Numbered from the stretch's first letter, positions 8,131 to 15,831 are shown. The stretch: 64,000 nt of DNA from Mediterraneibacter agrestimuris (GCF_943193195.1 NZ_CALPDG010000004.1:1-64000), one strand, 5' to 3'. The notes: generated by a model not told the origin, from the letters alone. Numbers and translations are program-made.

Positions 8131-9028
8131 CTCCTATAAGGCTGACATAGTAACTTTCAAGACTTTCATCACGTTCCTGCATTGAAATAACTTCGCAATT
8201 TTCTTTTGCCAATGCTGCAGTTAAGTGAGATATATTAACCTTTGCATATACATCAGCAGTTTGGTCTGTTATGATTGTATAATCAATCTTCATTCCGTCA
8301 AGGACACGGGCAAGAGCTCTCGTATCGCTGACTTCCATGCGGACACATTTTCTGCAAACAGCTTCTAACTCTTTCGCACTCATTTCTTTTACAAGGCATC
8401 CGCTATCAATAAAACCATAATGTGTTGCCAGCTTGGAAAGTTCATCGAGGATATGGCTGGAAATCAATACTGTAATCTGTTGTTCACGATTGAGTTTTAA
8501 TATCAATTCCCTGATTTCAATGATTCCCTGTGGGTCAAGACCGTTAGCAGGTTCGTCTAATACCAGAAAATCAGGGTTGCCTACAAGGGCTATTGCGATG
8601 CCCAATCTTTGCCGCATACCTAAAGAAAAGTTTTTTGCTTTCTTTTTCCTCGTATTATCAAGCCCTACTAATTTCAAAATCTCCGTCAGCCCGTCAAAAG
8701 ACGGAAGCCCTAAAATACGGTACTGCTGTTTCAGGTTATTCTCTGCGGTCATATCAAGATAAATAGATGGAGTTTCCACAACAGCCCCCATCCTTCTTCT
8801 GGACTGCGTAATATCCTTATCCGTATTTTTCCTTCCGTAAAGCGTATAATCGCCAGATGCAGGCTCCTGCAGCCCACAAATCAAACGGATAAGCGTTGTT
8901 TTGCCAGCGCCATTTTTCCCTACAAAGCCATAGATTGCCCCTTTGGGAACATTCATAGACAGTCCGTTTAATACTTTAAAATCTTTGTATTTTTTGCATA
9001 AAGCATTTGTTCTGAGAACATAATCCAT
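8114..9028 (-). CDS. ABC transporter ATP-binding protein (antibiotic/lantibiotic export type)
   Basis: A 304-residue ATPase with Walker A GKNGAGKTTL near residue 38, a Q-loop, the signature SLGMRQRLGIA near residue 134, Walker B FLVLDEPANGLDP and the H-loop SSHILDEL. The C-terminal 80 residues are the extension seen in bacitracin/lantibiotic-type ATPases. The start is supported by GGGAGG 12 nt upstream. A TATAAT -10 box lies at 9061-9067 (minus strand), with four GTAAAG direct repeats just upstream, so this gene probably heads a transcript activated by the response regulator encoded next to it. Confidence 0.9.
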   Translation of the reverse strand: MDYVLRTNALCKKYKDFKVLNGLSMNVPKGAIYGFVGKNGAGKTTLIRLICGLQEPASGDYTLYGRKNTDKDITQSRRRMGAVVETPSIYLDMTAENNLKQQYRILGLPSFDGLTEILKLVGLDNTRKKKAKNFSLGMRQRLGIAIALVGNPDFLVLDEPANGLDPQGIIEIRELILKLNREQQITVLISSHILDELSKLATHYGFIDSGCLVKEMSAKELEAVCRKCVRMEVSDTRALARVLDGMKIDYTIITDQTADVYAKVNISHLTAALAKENCEVISMQERDESLESYYVSLIGGGKNA

Positions 9029-9060
9029 AAAAGTATAACCTCCCTATTTAGTGTACTGGC

Positions 9061-9117
9061 ATTATAGCTGCAAATAGTAAAGAAAACGGTAAAGAGAACA
9101 GTAAAGAAACAGTAAAG
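9061..9117 (-). promoter_or_regulatory. Promoter of the ABC genes with four phased repeats
   Basis: GTAAAG occurs at 9077, 9089, 9101 and 9112, spaced 12, 12 and 11 bp, so all four face about the same side of the helix. On the transcribed strand this reads CTTTAC(T/C)GTT repeated, ending at the -35 region of a TATAAT promoter. OmpR-class regulators bind such direct repeats, which suggests a site for the regulator at 9120-9785. Confidence 0.6.
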
Positions 9118-9119
9118 AT

Positions 9120-9785
9120 TTATTCCGCCCTCATTTTAAAGCCAATCCCCCAGACCGCTTCAATATAATCTTGGCTATTTACCTCCCGCAGCTTCTTTCT
9201 TAAATTACTGATGTGCATTTTCAATGAGCTTTCCGTGCAATCAGGCGTATCTTCGCTGATACGGTCTAACAACAGCGATTTCGTAACAACCTGTGTCGGA
9301 TTTTGCATAAGCAATTTCAAGATGGCATATTCCGTCCTCGTTAATTTTATTTCTATACTGTTGATTTTTACAGTATGAGTATTTGTGTTAAGGACAATAT
9401 CTGAAAATGTTAATTCTGACGAAATAAGCATGCTTTCCGCATTTCTGAGATGTACGGAAATTCTGGCTAAAAGTTCTTTCATGTTAAAAGGCTTCGTCAC
9501 ATAATCAACCGCGCCGCCAAGCAGCACATCAACTTTATTATCAATATCAACTTTAGCGCTCACCACAATAACAGGTATTCCCTTTATGTTCGGAAGTACA
9601 TCTTCTCCATTCAATCCCGGCAGCATTAAATCTAATAATACAAGGTCTGGTTTTGACCTAGACAGCACTAATAATGCTTCCGTTCCAGAATAAGCACGGG
9701 AAATTTCATATCCTTCTTTGGAAAGCGTTTCTTCAAGAACATTTCCGATATATATGTCGTCATCAATAATTAAAATTCTTTTCAT
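9120..9785 (-). CDS. OmpR/PhoB family response regulator
   Basis: A 221-residue regulator with a receiver domain (residues 1-115; acidic pocket DDD, phosphoacceptor in LVLLDLMLPG, conserved Lys in VTKPF) and a C-terminal winged helix (RTEYAILKLL, the LRKKLREV recognition helix, GIGFKM). The ATG at 9785 fits family starts (MKRILIIDDD) and has GGAG about 10 nt upstream. The upstream TTG in frame is less likely. It is the first gene of the module and is separated from the ABC genes by the repeat-bearing promoter. Its likely job is to activate those genes on a signal from the kinase at 6375. Confidence 0.9.
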   Translation of the reverse strand: MKRILIIDDDIYIGNVLEETLSKEGYEISRAYSGTEALLVLSRSKPDLVLLDLMLPGLNGEDVLPNIKGIPVIVVSAKVDIDNKVDVLLGGAVDYVTKPFNMKELLARISVHLRNAESMLISSELTFSDIVLNTNTHTVKINSIEIKLTRTEYAILKLLMQNPTQVVTKSLLLDRISEDTPDCTESSLKMHISNLRKKLREVNSQDYIEAVWGIGFKMRAE

Positions 9786-9945
9786 AGTCAATCAACTCCG
9801 TCTTGTTTTTTATTTGCTTGATATCTGCCATCAGCAATAAGATATTCACTCCACCTTGTTGTGTCTGCTGTCTTAAACACAATTTTGAGTTTACTTCCTA
9901 TCTGGTTTCATACATATATCACCTTCTAAAAAATCATATAAAAAA

Positions 9946-9971
9946 ACCACTCACTCCAAAGAATGGGTGGT
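9946..9971 (-). terminator. Terminator after the small acidic gene
   Basis: On the minus strand an 8-bp stem (ACCACCCA / TGAGTGGT, with a G-T pair) is followed by a run of T, immediately downstream of the stop at 9974. Confidence 0.7.
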
Positions 9972-9973
9972 AT

Positions 9974-10102
9974 TTAATCATTATCATCCCAAAAGCCATC
10001 ATGTAATTCTGGTTCATCATCGTCTAAAACCAAAACCGTATCTGGTGGCAAATCTTCAATATTCACATCATCCGAAAGTTCACTAAATGTAATTTCCTGC
10101 AT
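9974..10102 (-). CDS. Small acidic protein, 42 residues
   Basis: An ATG with an AAAGGAG site 9 nt upstream opens a 42-residue frame that begins MQEITFSEL and ends in a very acidic tail (VLDDDEPELHDGFWDDND). It closes with a terminator. About a third of the residues are Asp or Glu, so it could mimic DNA or cap a partner protein. I do not recognise a family. It lies last in a small minus-strand set with the 67-residue gene and the broken gene upstream, in a region full of mobile-element debris. Confidence 0.55.
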   Translation of the reverse strand: MQEITFSELSDDVNIEDLPPDTVLVLDDDEPELHDGFWDDND

Positions 10103-10225
10103 TAAAATACTCCTTTCCAAATTCAACTCCAAACCGCTTTGCAAAAATACGGTTGATTTCTTTAGAAAACATTTGATGCCTTTGTGTTTTATTTATTATA
10201 CCATCTCTTATACATCTTTTGGTAC

Positions 10226-10429
10226 TTATTTTTTAATGTGAATCTTAAATACAAGTTCATTAAGTGGAAGCGGCAAATCATAAATGTTATCCGCATAGTA
10301 TTTTCTAGCCATAACTGCAAGTATATGCAGATGCTTTACGTTTTGAATCTGCATTATAGAGTTGATGATTTCCATCCTCGTCTTATCAGTCTCTTGGCAT
10401 TCTTCGTATGTTGGTGTAATTAAACTCAT
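10226..10429 (-). CDS. Hypothetical protein, 67 residues
   Basis: A start codon 10 nt after GGAGGT opens a 67-residue frame (MSLITPTYEECQETDKTRME, then a helix MQIQNVKHLHILAVMARKYY). It starts 1 bp after the stop of the upstream broken gene, so the two were co-translated. The composition is that of a folded helical protein, and the KTRMEIINSIMQIQ...LHILAVMARKYY layout resembles small accessory proteins of conjugative or phage elements. No function can be assigned. Confidence 0.5.
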   Translation of the reverse strand: MSLITPTYEECQETDKTRMEIINSIMQIQNVKHLHILAVMARKYYADNIYDLPLPLNELVFKIHIKK

Positions 10430-10430
10430 C

Positions 10431-10853
10431 CTATGCCACCTCCGTATCTCGACAGATTACATGATAGCATTTTTTCTGTCCGTCACACTGAACGTATTCA
10501 ATATCTCTGGGATAACCATTGTCCACATACCACTGTCTTATCATGCTGATGACTTGCGGTGCATATTTTCTAACCGTTCCCTGCTATTTTCCTTTAGATT
10601 CCCATGTCTCTGTATACAAATCTTCTGAAATGTCTAATCTGCGGATGATTTCATTTACTGCTTTATCGGCAGGCTTGCCAGAGCTTTGGTAATACAATCC
10701 GACCTGTCTGGCAATATGTATAGTACCATAATACTGCTGGTCGGCTTCAATCAAAAAGGAATGGGATTCCTTATATTTTAGATGTTTTTTGAAAATTGTT
10801 AATAATAAGGTTGAAGGAATTAGGGTACTGTGGATAAATCTGTGGAAACTCAA
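10431..10853 (-). pseudogene. Hypothetical gene interrupted by an in-frame TAG
   Basis: One continuous minus-strand frame encodes about 140 residues but is broken once, at 10584-10586, by TAG. Before the stop it reads LIEADQQYYGTIHIARQVGL, ending WESKGK. After it comes QGTVRKYAPQVISMIRQWYV, then DIEYVQCDGQKKCYHVICRD. Both halves have normal protein composition, and the frame ends 1 bp before the next gene, which argues for one ancestral gene with a nonsense mutation. The first 25 residues look unlike protein, so the 5' end is probably also lost. The family is not recognised. Confidence 0.55.
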
Positions 10854-10903
10854 GCATTTTATACACTTGCATTATTCACTCAAAGTGATATAATATCTTA
10901 CAT

Positions 10904-10974
10904 GCAGATATGGTTCATCGGTAGAACGCCAGCTTCCCAAGCTGGAAAGGCGGGTTCGACTCCCGTTATCTGCT
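10904..10974 (+). tRNA. tRNA-Gly (anticodon CCC)
   Basis: Complete cloverleaf: acceptor GCAGATA/TATCTGC, anticodon stem CCAGC/GCTGG around TTCCCAA, and GGTTCGACTC T-loop, followed by a T-run. It lies at the edge of the mobile-element debris, a common integration site type, although no clean att pair is seen. Confidence 0.92.
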
Positions 10975-11084
10975 TTTTTCAATTCCATTTTAAGTGCATA
11001 TTTATTATAAAGACGAAACATTTGGAAATTATTAGAATAGCCAGAATGAGTTACATTAAAAATCATAATTGGATAGGTGGATAA

Positions 11085-11351
11085 TCATTAATTGATTATC
11101 CGTCCTTCCACACCACCTGGCATACGGTTCCGTACCAAGGCGGTTCCCTAGTTTTCATAGACTACTAGATAATAGTCCAGCATGGATGTATATCCTAGCT
11201 TGGCTATTATTTTATTCGTGATTACGGTGCTAAGTATTTCAGCTATTCTCCAATAACCACATCTGCTATTCGCAAGTTTAATCGCTTGCCAATGTTCTAA
11301 TTTCAGCTTTCTAAGAATGCTATTAATCTGCTTATACCAGACAGCGATATA
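11085..11351 (-). mobile_element. 3' fragment of a group II intron with maturase C-terminus
   Basis: The minus strand from 11351 to 11148 encodes 67 residues of an intron-encoded protein C-terminus: VWYKQINSILRKLK, then ANSRCGYWRIAEIL and LGYTSMLDYY, the thumb/maturase (domain X) signature seen at the end of LtrA-type proteins. It is followed by a domain V-like hairpin at 11100-11147 (GGAACCGCC...GGTGGT) and an inverted repeat GGATAATCA/TGATTATCC at 11079-11101. The reverse transcriptase core is missing, so the intron is dead. Confidence 0.75.
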
Positions 11352-11574
11352 TCAGAAAATCTTGATTCCACAACATTTCAACTATCCCGGCTGTTTGGAT
11401 ATAGTAAGAATCTGATAGAACTTCGGCTGAAAGACTTTATTTGACATAACAGCTACGGGGATTATATATAAAGTGGTGTTTCCTCGGTACAGTTAAAAAG
11501 GATAAGAAGGCAACTTCAATAAACAAATTGTTAATATTCTGTTATTTCCTCCTGCCTGTTGCGGGATGGGGGAA
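11352..11574. other. Debris region without an intact gene
   Basis: The plus strand at 11349-11444 encodes a short open segment (FQLSRLFGYSKNLIELRLKD) that reads like the C-terminal end of a regulator or ImmA/IrrE-type peptidase, with no start. The rest shows nothing recognisable. It sits between the intron fragment and the toxin pair. Confidence 0.35.
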
Positions 11575-11654
11575 CAACTAAATAATGTATTTACCCAGAC
11601 AGTCGACAGGCGGCTCGTTATCCGTTCCGAGTCTTGCGGAAAGGATGATATCTT

Positions 11655-11738
11655 ATGACTACATATGAGGAATTTATGGTGTTACTCACCATTGGTCTAC
11701 TGATTGTAGCTATTCTGAATTTGAGAAATAAGAAATAG
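11655..11738 (+). CDS. Holin-like type I toxin peptide, copy 1
   Basis: A 27-residue peptide: MTTYEEF, then one hydrophobic helix (MVLLTIGLLIVAIL), then NLRNKK. The TYEEF start plus a single membrane helix and a basic tail is the pattern of the putative holin-like toxins of Firmicutes, which insert in the membrane and are silenced by an antisense RNA. It is followed by a hairpin (TAGCCGT/ACGGCTA), and a divergent TTGACT-TATAAT promoter on the other strand reads back toward its 3' end. A second copy lies 324 bp downstream. Confidence 0.7.
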   Translation: MTTYEEFMVLLTIGLLIVAILNLRNKK

Positions 11739-11845
11739 CCGTCCCTGTCTCTGGCAAAGATTGAACGGCTATTCTATGTAGCTTATTAAATTGATTCGCC
11801 GGAACGGGTAGCGTGCACCTACTCGTCGGCTGTCTTGTTAAGTAC
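11739..11845 (-). ncRNA. Candidate antisense antitoxin RNA
   Basis: On the minus strand a promoter with TTGACT (11868-11873), a 16-bp spacer and TATAAT (11846-11851) points back at the toxin gene. Transcription would start near 11839, run through the hairpin at 11738-11773 and overlap the toxin mRNA 3' end. This is the layout of TxpA/RatA-type type I systems. The RNA end points are inferred. Confidence 0.5.
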
Positions 11846-11978
11846 ATTATAGCAAATGTACTGTAAAAGTCAAGAACTGCCCTTTGACGGGCATATAACA
11901 ACTAAATAATGTATTTGCCCAGACAGCCGATAGGGTGCATACCACCGTTTCCGAGTCTTGTTGGAAGGAGTGGTTGAT

Positions 11979-12062
11979 ATGAGTACATATGAGGAATTCA
12001 TGATAATTTTGACAGTATGCAACTTACTCATAGCAATTCTGAATTTTACGCATAGAAAATAG
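11979..12062 (+). CDS. Holin-like type I toxin peptide, copy 2
   Basis: A second 27-residue peptide (MSTYEEFMIILTVCNLLIAI, then LNFTHRK) of the same design as copy 1. The flanks are also duplicated: CAACTAAATAATGTATTT and CCGAGTCTTG occur upstream of both, so about 300 bp was duplicated in tandem and has diverged. A GGAAGGAG ribosome site precedes it. The downstream hairpin AGCACC/GGTGCT is kept, but I could not find the antisense promoter of copy 1 here, so this copy may lack its own antitoxin or rely on another. Confidence 0.6.
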   Translation: MSTYEEFMIILTVCNLLIAILNFTHRK

Positions 12063-12148
12063 CACCCTTGCTCTGGCTAAGTTTTGAGGTGCTATTTCTA
12101 GTTACTGATAGGTTTGCCGGAAACGGATAGAACGGTTATGGAGTGTCT

Positions 12149-12193
12149 CCGAAGAATGATACCCCAATTTTCAAAATATTGTATCATCTTCGG
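12149..12193. repeat. Strong inverted repeat
   Basis: CCGAAGAATGATAC pairs with GTATCATCTTCGG (one bulge) around an 18-nt loop. It lies between the toxin duplication and the broken integrase. It may be a terminator or the remains of an element end. No T-run is present. Confidence 0.45.
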
Positions 12194-12272
12194 GCAGCCC
12201 ACGCAAGCGGAACATTCGTTCCGACTGGCTGTTATTTTTATACCCATTTTTAAGAAAAGGAGATGATCACTT

Positions 12273-12666
12273 AGCAAAAGCAAAAGACACAAAAGGGAAA
12301 GACGGATACTTTGCAACAAAAGTCTGGGATGGAACATACCGGAATGAAAAGAAACAAGGTGCGGAAAACAGACACACTCTTTTTAGACTATGCAAGAATG
12401 CGGAAAAACGTCTATAAAAGTCAGCGCAAAGACAACACTCGGGCTATGTGCAGCAACGCAGAGCTGCAGGTAAGACCCATCTATTTGTGATGCGTAATGG
12501 AAATCCCTGTACCAAGAGCAGCTATCACAAGATGTGGATAAGAACCCTGAAGAGGATTTCTGCTTTGCTCGGGGATACAGAAAAAATGGTCATGGAAGTG
12601 TACAATCATATTTTGTTGGAAAAAGAAGATGCGGTTGGTGCAGTAAATGCAACAATGAACATATAA
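12273..12666 (+). pseudogene. Degenerate tyrosine integrase
   Basis: Pieces of a tyrosine recombinase appear in different frames. The N-terminal arm-binding start (LAKAKDTKGKDGYFATKVWD) follows a GGAGATG site. Then a core-binding piece (LDYARMRKNVYKSQRKDNTR) appears in another frame. Finally a C-terminal piece runs from 12448 (KTHLFVMRNGNPCTKSSYHK through LLGDTEKMVMEVYNHIL). Most of the catalytic domain, including the Arg-His-Arg region, is deleted. It is the dead integrase of an element once inserted beside the tRNA cluster. Confidence 0.7.
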
Positions 12667-12787
12667 AAAATGAGACGAAAATGAGACATCTCGAAACCAT
12701 TAGAATCACCCAAATTGGTTACTTTGACAATCACGTAAAAACAGCAGAAACCCTTGCTATGCCTGAGTTTCCGCCACTTTTCATTCC

Positions 12788-12860
12788 TGAGCGTGCGGGG
12801 ATTCGAACCCCGGACAACTTGATTAAAAGTCAAGTGCTCTACCACCTGAGCTACACGCCC
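12788..12860 (-). tRNA. tRNA-Lys (anticodon TTT)
   Basis: Cloverleaf on the minus strand: acceptor GGGCGTG/CACGCTC, anticodon loop CTTTTAA between CTTGA/TCAAG, GGTTCGAATCC T-loop. It is the last of six clustered tRNAs. Confidence 0.93.
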
Positions 12861-12895
12861 TTATTTAATTATTTTCCAACTTTTCCTCTTGGAAA

Positions 12896-12967
12896 CTGGG
12901 CTAGTTGGATTCGAACCAACGAATGCAGGAGTCAAAGTCCTGTGCCTTACCGCTTGGCGATAGCCCA
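12896..12967 (-). tRNA. tRNA-Gln (anticodon TTG)
   Basis: Cloverleaf on the minus strand: acceptor TGGGCTA/TAGCCCA, anticodon loop CTTTGAC between CAGGA/TCCTG, GGTTCGAATCC T-loop. Confidence 0.93.
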
Positions 12968-13048
12968 TCAAAGACTTTATCAACACTGCGATTTGCTGGT
13001 GCATACTCTTTTATCACTCTATATTAAATATATCGAGATAAAAGAAAA

Positions 13049-13124
13049 GGGTGGGTAGTGGGACTCGAACCCACGATATCCAGAACCACAATCTGGCGCG
13101 CTAACCAACTGCACCATACCCACC
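13049..13124 (-). tRNA. tRNA-His (anticodon GTG)
   Basis: Cloverleaf on the minus strand: acceptor GGTGGGT/ACCCACC with discriminator C, typical for tRNA-His. The anticodon loop TTGTGGT lies between CCAGA and TCTGG. Confidence 0.93.
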
Positions 13125-13128
13125 ATAC

Positions 13129-13202
13129 CGAGCCTGGGGGGATTCGAACCCTCGACCTACGGCTTAGAAGGCCGTTGCTCTATCCAGCTGAGCTACAGAC
13201 TC
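13129..13202 (-). tRNA. tRNA-Arg (anticodon TCT)
   Basis: Cloverleaf on the minus strand: acceptor GAGTCTG/CAGGCTC, anticodon loop CTTCTAA between ACGGC and GCCGT. It is separated from tRNA-His by 4 bp, so the two are co-transcribed. Confidence 0.93.
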
Positions 13203-13265
13203 ATATGAAAACTTCCCCATTCTCACAGGTTTAAAAATAATTGCCTGTAGATTAAAAATCTACAA

Positions 13266-13336
13266 AGCGGGTGATGGGAATCGAACCCACGTATCCAGCT
13301 TGGAAGGCTGGTGTTCTACCATTGAACTACACCCGC
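13266..13336 (-). tRNA. tRNA-Gly (anticodon TCC)
   Basis: Cloverleaf on the minus strand: acceptor GCGGGTG/CACCCGC, anticodon loop CTTCCAA between CCAGC and GCTGG. Confidence 0.93.
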
Positions 13337-13345
13337 AGGTAGGCA

Positions 13346-13420
13346 TCGGGGTGACAGGATTCGAACCTGCGACCTCCTGGTCCCAAACCAGGCGCTCTAG
13401 CCAAGCTGAGCCACACCCCG
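13346..13420 (-). tRNA. tRNA-Pro (anticodon TGG)
   Basis: Cloverleaf on the minus strand: acceptor CGGGGTG/CACCCCG, anticodon loop TTTGGGA between CCTGG and CCAGG. It is the first gene of the six-tRNA array. Confidence 0.93.
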
Positions 13421-13507
13421 GTAACTGCTCACACGTGCTTCTCAACTCGTGACGCAGTAGTTATTATATCTTAAAGACATCCCTATGTCAACCATTATTT
13501 TTAATTT

Positions 13508-13987
13508 TTAAAGAAAATATTGGTGATACATACATTCTCCTGTTTCACTCATCTCCAGAATCATGTAACTTCCCTTTCTCCCCTCCTGTCTCGGATAAGA
13601 AAGACTGCCCGGATTCAGCACTGTAATATCTTCACTCACATCCAAATAAGGTCTGTGCGTGTGCCCAAACATTACAATATCTGCCTTACGCGCCCTCCCC
13701 TCTTCTTTGATTCTCTCTGGGTCAAGGGATACATAATAATTATGTCCATGGGAAATAAACACTCTCTTCGATCCAAGCATAAACTCCTCTTCCCTCGGCA
13801 GCTCTGAAAAGAAGTCATTATTCCCTTTTACGATATGCTTCTCACATTCTATGACTGCATTGATATACGTCTCGCCGCCTTCCACATCACCCAGATGAAT
13901 AAATACATCCACTGCCCCGGTATCCTCTAATACGCGATCCAGATTCAAATGTCTTCCATGCGTATCACTTACGATCAATACTCTCAT
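13508..13987 (-). CDS. YfcE/MJ0936-family metallophosphodiesterase
   Basis: A 159-residue calcineurin-like phosphodiesterase. All family motifs are visible: SDTHG (residues 7-11), HLGDVEG near 33, KGNND near 55, HGHNY near 80 and GHTHRP near 108. These coordinate the two metals. The physiological substrate is unknown for most members. It overlaps the XTP pyrophosphatase gene by 4 bp (stop/start), an arrangement I recall as common in Clostridia, with the methyltransferase gene just upstream. All three probably form one operon on the minus strand. Confidence 0.92.
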   Translation of the reverse strand: MRVLIVSDTHGRHLNLDRVLEDTGAVDVFIHLGDVEGGETYINAVIECEKHIVKGNNDFFSELPREEEFMLGSKRVFISHGHNYYVSLDPERIKEEGRARKADIVMFGHTHRPYLDVSEDITVLNPGSLSYPRQEGRKGSYMILEMSETGECMYHQYFL

Positions 13988-14613
13988 ACCGTTTTATTCT
14001 CATCCTCGTCTTCTTTATATTTTTCTTCGATAATTGCACGCATTGCACGAAGTGCATTGCCTCTGTGACTCAGTTTATTCTTTTCCTCCGGATCCATTTC
14101 CGCTGTTGTACAGCCATATTCCGGCACATAGAAAATCGGATCATATCCAAAGCCATTCTCTCCCGCTATTTCATGCGCAATCTGTCCTTCTATCGTTCCG
14201 CGTACTGTCTGCACTTCCCCGTTCGGAAATACTGCCGCAATGGCACACACAAATCTTGCTGCACGCTCTTCATCCGGCACACCTTCCAGTTTATCCAGAA
14301 AAATCCGGTTCTTAATATCATAAGAAGTATCTTCTCCCGCAAACCGGGCAGAATAGATCCCGGGCGCACCGTCCAGATAATCAATCTCCAGCCCGGAATC
14401 ATCTGCCAGTACAATATCATGTGGCAAAAATCTTGCAATCGCCCGCGCTTTTATTTCCGCATTTTCTTCAAAAGAAATACCATCCTCAACAATATCCGTA
14501 TCGATTCCAAGATCTTTCATGGAATACACCTGCATTCCCAGATCTTCCAGAATCATCCTGATCTCAGCCATTTTATCCTGATTTCCCGTGGCAAATACAA
14601 TTCTCTTTTCCAT
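13984..14613 (-). CDS. rdgB: XTP/dITP diphosphatase (RdgB/HAM1 family)
   Basis: A housecleaning enzyme of about 209 residues that hydrolyses non-canonical purine triphosphates (XTP, ITP, dITP) to monophosphates before they enter DNA or RNA. The family signature is intact: FATGNQDKMAEI at the N-terminus, EDGISFEENA near 45, LADDSGLEIDYLDGAPGIYSARF near 75-95, GFGYDPIF near 155 and KNKLSHRG near 180. An in-frame ATG at 14622 exists, but the one at 14613 (MEKRIVFATGN) has the better-spaced GAGG site. It overlaps the phosphodiesterase gene at its 3' end. Confidence 0.93.
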   Translation of the reverse strand: MEKRIVFATGNQDKMAEIRMILEDLGMQVYSMKDLGIDTDIVEDGISFEENAEIKARAIARFLPHDIVLADDSGLEIDYLDGAPGIYSARFAGEDTSYDIKNRIFLDKLEGVPDEERAARFVCAIAAVFPNGEVQTVRGTIEGQIAHEIAGENGFGYDPIFYVPEYGCTTAEMDPEEKNKLSHRGNALRAMRAIIEEKYKEDEDENKTV

Positions 14614-14647
14614 TGCTTTCATCCTCTGTTATTTTATCGTAATTATG

Positions 14648-15793
14648 TTATTTCCGCCTGGGCGGTTTCGGTCCCATAAACTGATAGAAATAGGTTTTGA
14701 TCATACCATTATAAATCTTTCGGTTCTTATCCGCTTTCTTGCCAAAATACCGTTCTGCATCTTCATAACTGGTAATCATGTATGCCGACCAGCTGTCCAA
14801 CTTCCGGTAACTCTCTCCGAATTCAGTATACAGCTTCGGTAAATCTTTCTTTTCTTCCAATCGTTCCCCATAGGGAGGATTCGTAATAATGAAGCCATAC
14901 TTCTTCGGATGTCTCAGTTCACTGACCTGACGTTGTTGAAAATGTATCAAATGCGCTATTCCTGCGTCTTCGGCATTCTGCCTTGCCGCTTTAATGACAT
15001 CAGCATCAATATCATATCCCTGAATATCTACTTTAATATCATCCTCAATCAGCTCCTGTGCTTCTTCCACAGTCTCATACCAGAGTTTCCGCGGAATTAG
15101 GTTTGTCCACTCCTCTGCTGTAAAAGAACGATTCATCCCAGGTGCAATATTGGCTGCTATCATTGCCGCTTCAATTGGGAATGTACCGCTGCCGCAGAAA
15201 GGATCAACTAAAATCCGATCCTTTCTCCACGGCGTTAGCAAAATCAATGCTGCCGCCAGCGTCTCTGTAATCGGCGCTTTCGCTGTCATCTGACGGTACC
15301 CGCGCTTATGTAAAGAAACACCGGATGTATCAATGCCAATCGTAACTATATCTTTCATTAAAAAGACTCTGACCGGATAAGATGCTCCTTCTTCCCTGAA
15401 CCATTCTTTATGATATTGAGATTTCAGCCGTTCAACCATCGCTTTCTTCATAATCGACTGGATATCAGATGGACTAAACAATTTGCTTTTCACTGACGCC
15501 GCCTTCGTTACCCAGAACTTCCCGTCTGCCGGGATATAATCTTCCCATGGCAAAACTTTTGTCTTTTCAAACAATTCATCGAACGTAACTGCTTTGAACT
15601 CTCCTACCTTCAGCAGAATACGCTCTGCTGTACGCAAAAAAATATTTGCCCGACATATCGCTTCGGCATCTCCTAAAAATGAAACTCTGCCATCTTCCAC
15701 CTTAGAAATATCATATCCTAAATCCAGAATCTCTTTTTTTAATACTGATTCCAAACCAAAATGGCAGGGCGCAATTAATTCCATATATTTCAT
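14648..15793 (-). CDS. THUMP-domain 23S rRNA guanine-N2 methyltransferase (RlmL/YpsC type)
   Basis: A 381-residue SAM-dependent RNA methyltransferase. The N-terminal THUMP domain (residues 1-155, beginning MELIAPCHFGLESVLKKEI) binds RNA. The Rossmann domain has the SAM site DPFCGSGTFPIEAA near residue 197 and the catalytic motif ITNPPYGERL near residue 305, as in enzymes that methylate guanine N2 in 23S rRNA. The length is standard for the single-domain form found in Firmicutes. It is 26 bp upstream of the pyrophosphatase gene, in the same direction. Confidence 0.92.
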   Translation of the reverse strand: MKYMELIAPCHFGLESVLKKEILDLGYDISKVEDGRVSFLGDAEAICRANIFLRTAERILLKVGEFKAVTFDELFEKTKVLPWEDYIPADGKFWVTKAASVKSKLFSPSDIQSIMKKAMVERLKSQYHKEWFREEGASYPVRVFLMKDIVTIGIDTSGVSLHKRGYRQMTAKAPITETLAAALILLTPWRKDRILVDPFCGSGTFPIEAAMIAANIAPGMNRSFTAEEWTNLIPRKLWYETVEEAQELIEDDIKVDIQGYDIDADVIKAARQNAEDAGIAHLIHFQQRQVSELRHPKKYGFIITNPPYGERLEEKKDLPKLYTEFGESYRKLDSWSAYMITSYEDAERYFGKKADKNRKIYNGMIKTYFYQFMGPKPPRRK

Positions 15794-15831
15794 AGTCTCT
15801 ACCCCTTTAGAGATATATTACTATAAAACAG

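Noticed and set aside
12534-13058. 174-codon plus-strand frame over the tRNA cluster
   Set aside because: It runs through the integrase remnant and three tRNA genes in antisense. The apparent protein is tRNA complement sequence.
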